DNA of 64,000 bases from HXMU1420-13 sp024742815. GTDB lineage: Bacteria; Bacteroidota; Rhodothermia; Balneolales; Balneolaceae. Position numbers and translations under genes: made by a program. The notes below the pieces were generated by a model, which was given only the letters and a program-made list of their open reading frames with translations, did no database searches and was not told where the DNA came from. The stretch lies in NCBI GenBank assembly GCA_024742815.1, contig JANSXX010000016.1:1-64000 (forward strand). Reading direction: 5' to 3'. How positions within the stretch are numbered: the stretch's first letter is position 1; each line of letters begins with the position of its first letter. Shown one piece after another: positions 62,711-64,000 of this stretch.

Positions 62711-63184
62711 ATGGATACGCTTATCGTTTACGCATCCAAACACGGAACTACGCATGAAATTGCCGAACGTATTAGTCGATTGATCGGATTTAATCGTTGC
62801 AGAACCATTAATATCGCGAAAGAAAAGGTTCCATCACTTGAGCAATACGATACAGTGATTATTGGTGGGTCAATATACTTTGGGAAAATTCAAAAGAAGA
62901 TTCAGCGTTTCTGTGAAGAGAATTTGCAGGAATTACTAACCAAGCGCATTGGCCTGTTTATCTGTTGTATGAATAATGAGGCCGCCAAAGAAGAATTTAA
63001 TGGCGCGTTTCCTGCTGATTTAATATCACATGCTGCGGCAACAGGTGAATTTGGTGGAGCTTTCAATTTCGAGGATATGAACTTTATCGAGAAGTTTATC
63101 GTGCGTAAACATATTGGTGTCGACCACACAATTCGAAGAATCAATGCGCAATCCATTAATCATTTTGCTATTCTGATGCAGTAA
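62711..63184 (+). CDS. Flavodoxin-domain protein (HemG-like)
   Basis: From ATG 62711 the product has 157 residues; GGAGG at 62702-62706 is one of the few clear Shine-Dalgarno sites in this window and decides the start over 62666. The FMN-phosphate loop is YASKHGTTHEIAERI, and VIIGGSIYFGKIQKKIQRFC is typical of HemG-like flavodoxins. HemG oxidises protoporphyrinogen IX in haem synthesis, but no haem genes are nearby, so this role is not certain. Confidence 0.82.
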   Translation: MDTLIVYASKHGTTHEIAERISRLIGFNRCRTINIAKEKVPSLEQYDTVIIGGSIYFGKIQKKIQRFCEENLQELLTKRIGLFICCMNNEAAKEEFNGAFPADLISHAAATGEFGGAFNFEDMNFIEKFIVRKHIGVDHTIRRINAQSINHFAILMQ

Positions 63185-63206
63185 CTCAGAATTCATTTAG
63201 CAAACA

Positions 63207-63935
63207 TTGAACTATCACATTCTTAATGGCGATGCACTCGCCGAACGTTTTCCCGCGGAAATAGAAGGAAACCAAATCATTTTCCGTGAATGCTTGATTG
63301 AAGGTCCGTTGAATGCAGAAAATCCCGATCACTTTCTATCTATTCGCGAGAGTTATCTCACTCAAACCTATCCAGAACATGGCGAGGATTATTACGCTAA
63401 GTTTACCAAATCAGAATTAGAGAAATTATCAACAATCCCTAACGATGCACAAGTTTACTTATGGTTTGAAGAAGATTTATTCTGTCTGATGAATGCATGG
63501 TATGTGCTCCATTTATTATCAACATCAAACAGAAACTATCAGGTATTTTGGGTTCATCCCCCAATGAGCATGCAATATGGATATGCCGGATTGAGTCCCG
63601 ATGAATTGAAACGTGCACCGGAACACGCTAAGGAAATCAAGGAAGACGACCTAAAAACAGCTTCCAAATTGTGGGAGCTTATTGCTACCGAAAACTATGA
63701 TTCGATTTCGAATTTACGATTTACCGAACCCTTCGACTTTCTGAACACCGGCATCGAATTACTTCTAAGTTTTAAAGTGGAAGGTCGAGCAAAAGCAATC
63801 CTCAAATCAATAATCTCGGAAACAGAACCACTCGCTTTTGGTCCGATATTCAGAGCTTTTCACGCAAAGGCTCCTGAATACGGATTAGGGGATCTTCAGG
63901 TAAAAAGGATGTATGACAAAATCATTAACAATTGA
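63207..63935 (+). CDS. DUF1835-like protein
   Basis: The 242-residue soluble protein (TTG start) begins MNYHILNGDALAERFP and has FRECLIEGPLNAENPDHFLS, QVYLWFEEDLFCLMNAWYVL and a C-terminal helical part, the pattern of DUF1835-type proteins. Function in this family is not established. The gene lies 22 nt after the flavodoxin-domain gene on the same strand and may be co-transcribed with it. Confidence 0.75.
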   Translation: MNYHILNGDALAERFPAEIEGNQIIFRECLIEGPLNAENPDHFLSIRESYLTQTYPEHGEDYYAKFTKSELEKLSTIPNDAQVYLWFEEDLFCLMNAWYVLHLLSTSNRNYQVFWVHPPMSMQYGYAGLSPDELKRAPEHAKEIKEDDLKTASKLWELIATENYDSISNLRFTEPFDFLNTGIELLLSFKVEGRAKAILKSIISETEPLAFGPIFRAFHAKAPEYGLGDLQVKRMYDKIINN

Positions 63936-64000
63936 TTTTACTATTTCTATTGTTAAACAATACAACTACATTCGATCTCAAACTGAAACATCCTTTTCGG

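Overview
The window looks like a chromosome segment of a marine Balneolota/Rhodothermota-type bacterium (Balneolaceae-like), close to Bacteroidota in life style. The signs are C-terminal YPNPFN sorting domains of the type IX secretion kind, several TonB-dependent receptors paired with lipoproteins, an ECF sigma/FecR/receptor cassette, ligand-sensor propeller proteins, SPFH/NfeD membrane proteins, A-rich leaders with weak Shine-Dalgarno signals, and a lycopene cyclase. This placement is inferred from gene content only. About 41 protein genes and one tmRNA fill the window; no tRNA, rRNA or CRISPR array was seen.

Region by region. 1-2.7 kb is the most disturbed stretch: the edge of an IS3-family insertion sequence, a 67-bp copy of the 3' end of the neighbouring M14 peptidase gene, and two secreted-protein genes, one of them frameshifted. 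2.7-11 kb holds an M14 peptidase, a DUF5916-type outer-membrane protein, a threonine/serine dehydratase and a GH3 glucosidase. 11.2-14.9 kb is the most unusual part: four tightly packed paralogous genes for one-pass membrane proteins, three of which carry long arrays of an exact 30-residue repeat. 14.9-20 kb has an MsbA-like ABC exporter, an NfeD + SPFH + SPFH operon and an M23 peptidase. 20-25.4 kb is an ECF sigma - lipoprotein - FecR - STN-type TonB receptor cassette. 25.4-28.7 kb is a large propeller sensor fused to a class III nucleotide cyclase. 28.9-33 kb and 36.2-39.4 kb are two TonB receptor/lipoprotein loci. Between them lie a TPR histidine kinase and the tmRNA gene.

39.4-49.6 kb is mostly housekeeping: DUF4159, a VOC protein, dnaG, sucD, an unknown exported protein, glgC-glgA (glycogen synthesis) and a NatA/NatB-type ABC exporter. 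49.7-55.2 kb has an M1-peptidase-like lipoprotein that has lost its zinc site, an inositol-monophosphatase-family enzyme and a VIT/VWA-like protein with a sorting domain. 55.4-64 kb has an ArgD-type aminotransferase, two YceI-like proteins around a porin, a threonine aldolase, a nitrilase, a lycopene cyclase, a flavodoxin-domain protein and a DUF1835-like protein.

The best candidate for an undescribed system is the four-gene repeat-protein operon at 11222-14889. Also notable are the cyclase fusion with an altered active-site residue (25433-28669), the inactive M1-like lipoprotein with a HEAT-like tail (49746-52049), and the rearranged left edge. All functions are read from sequence motifs; no database search was run.
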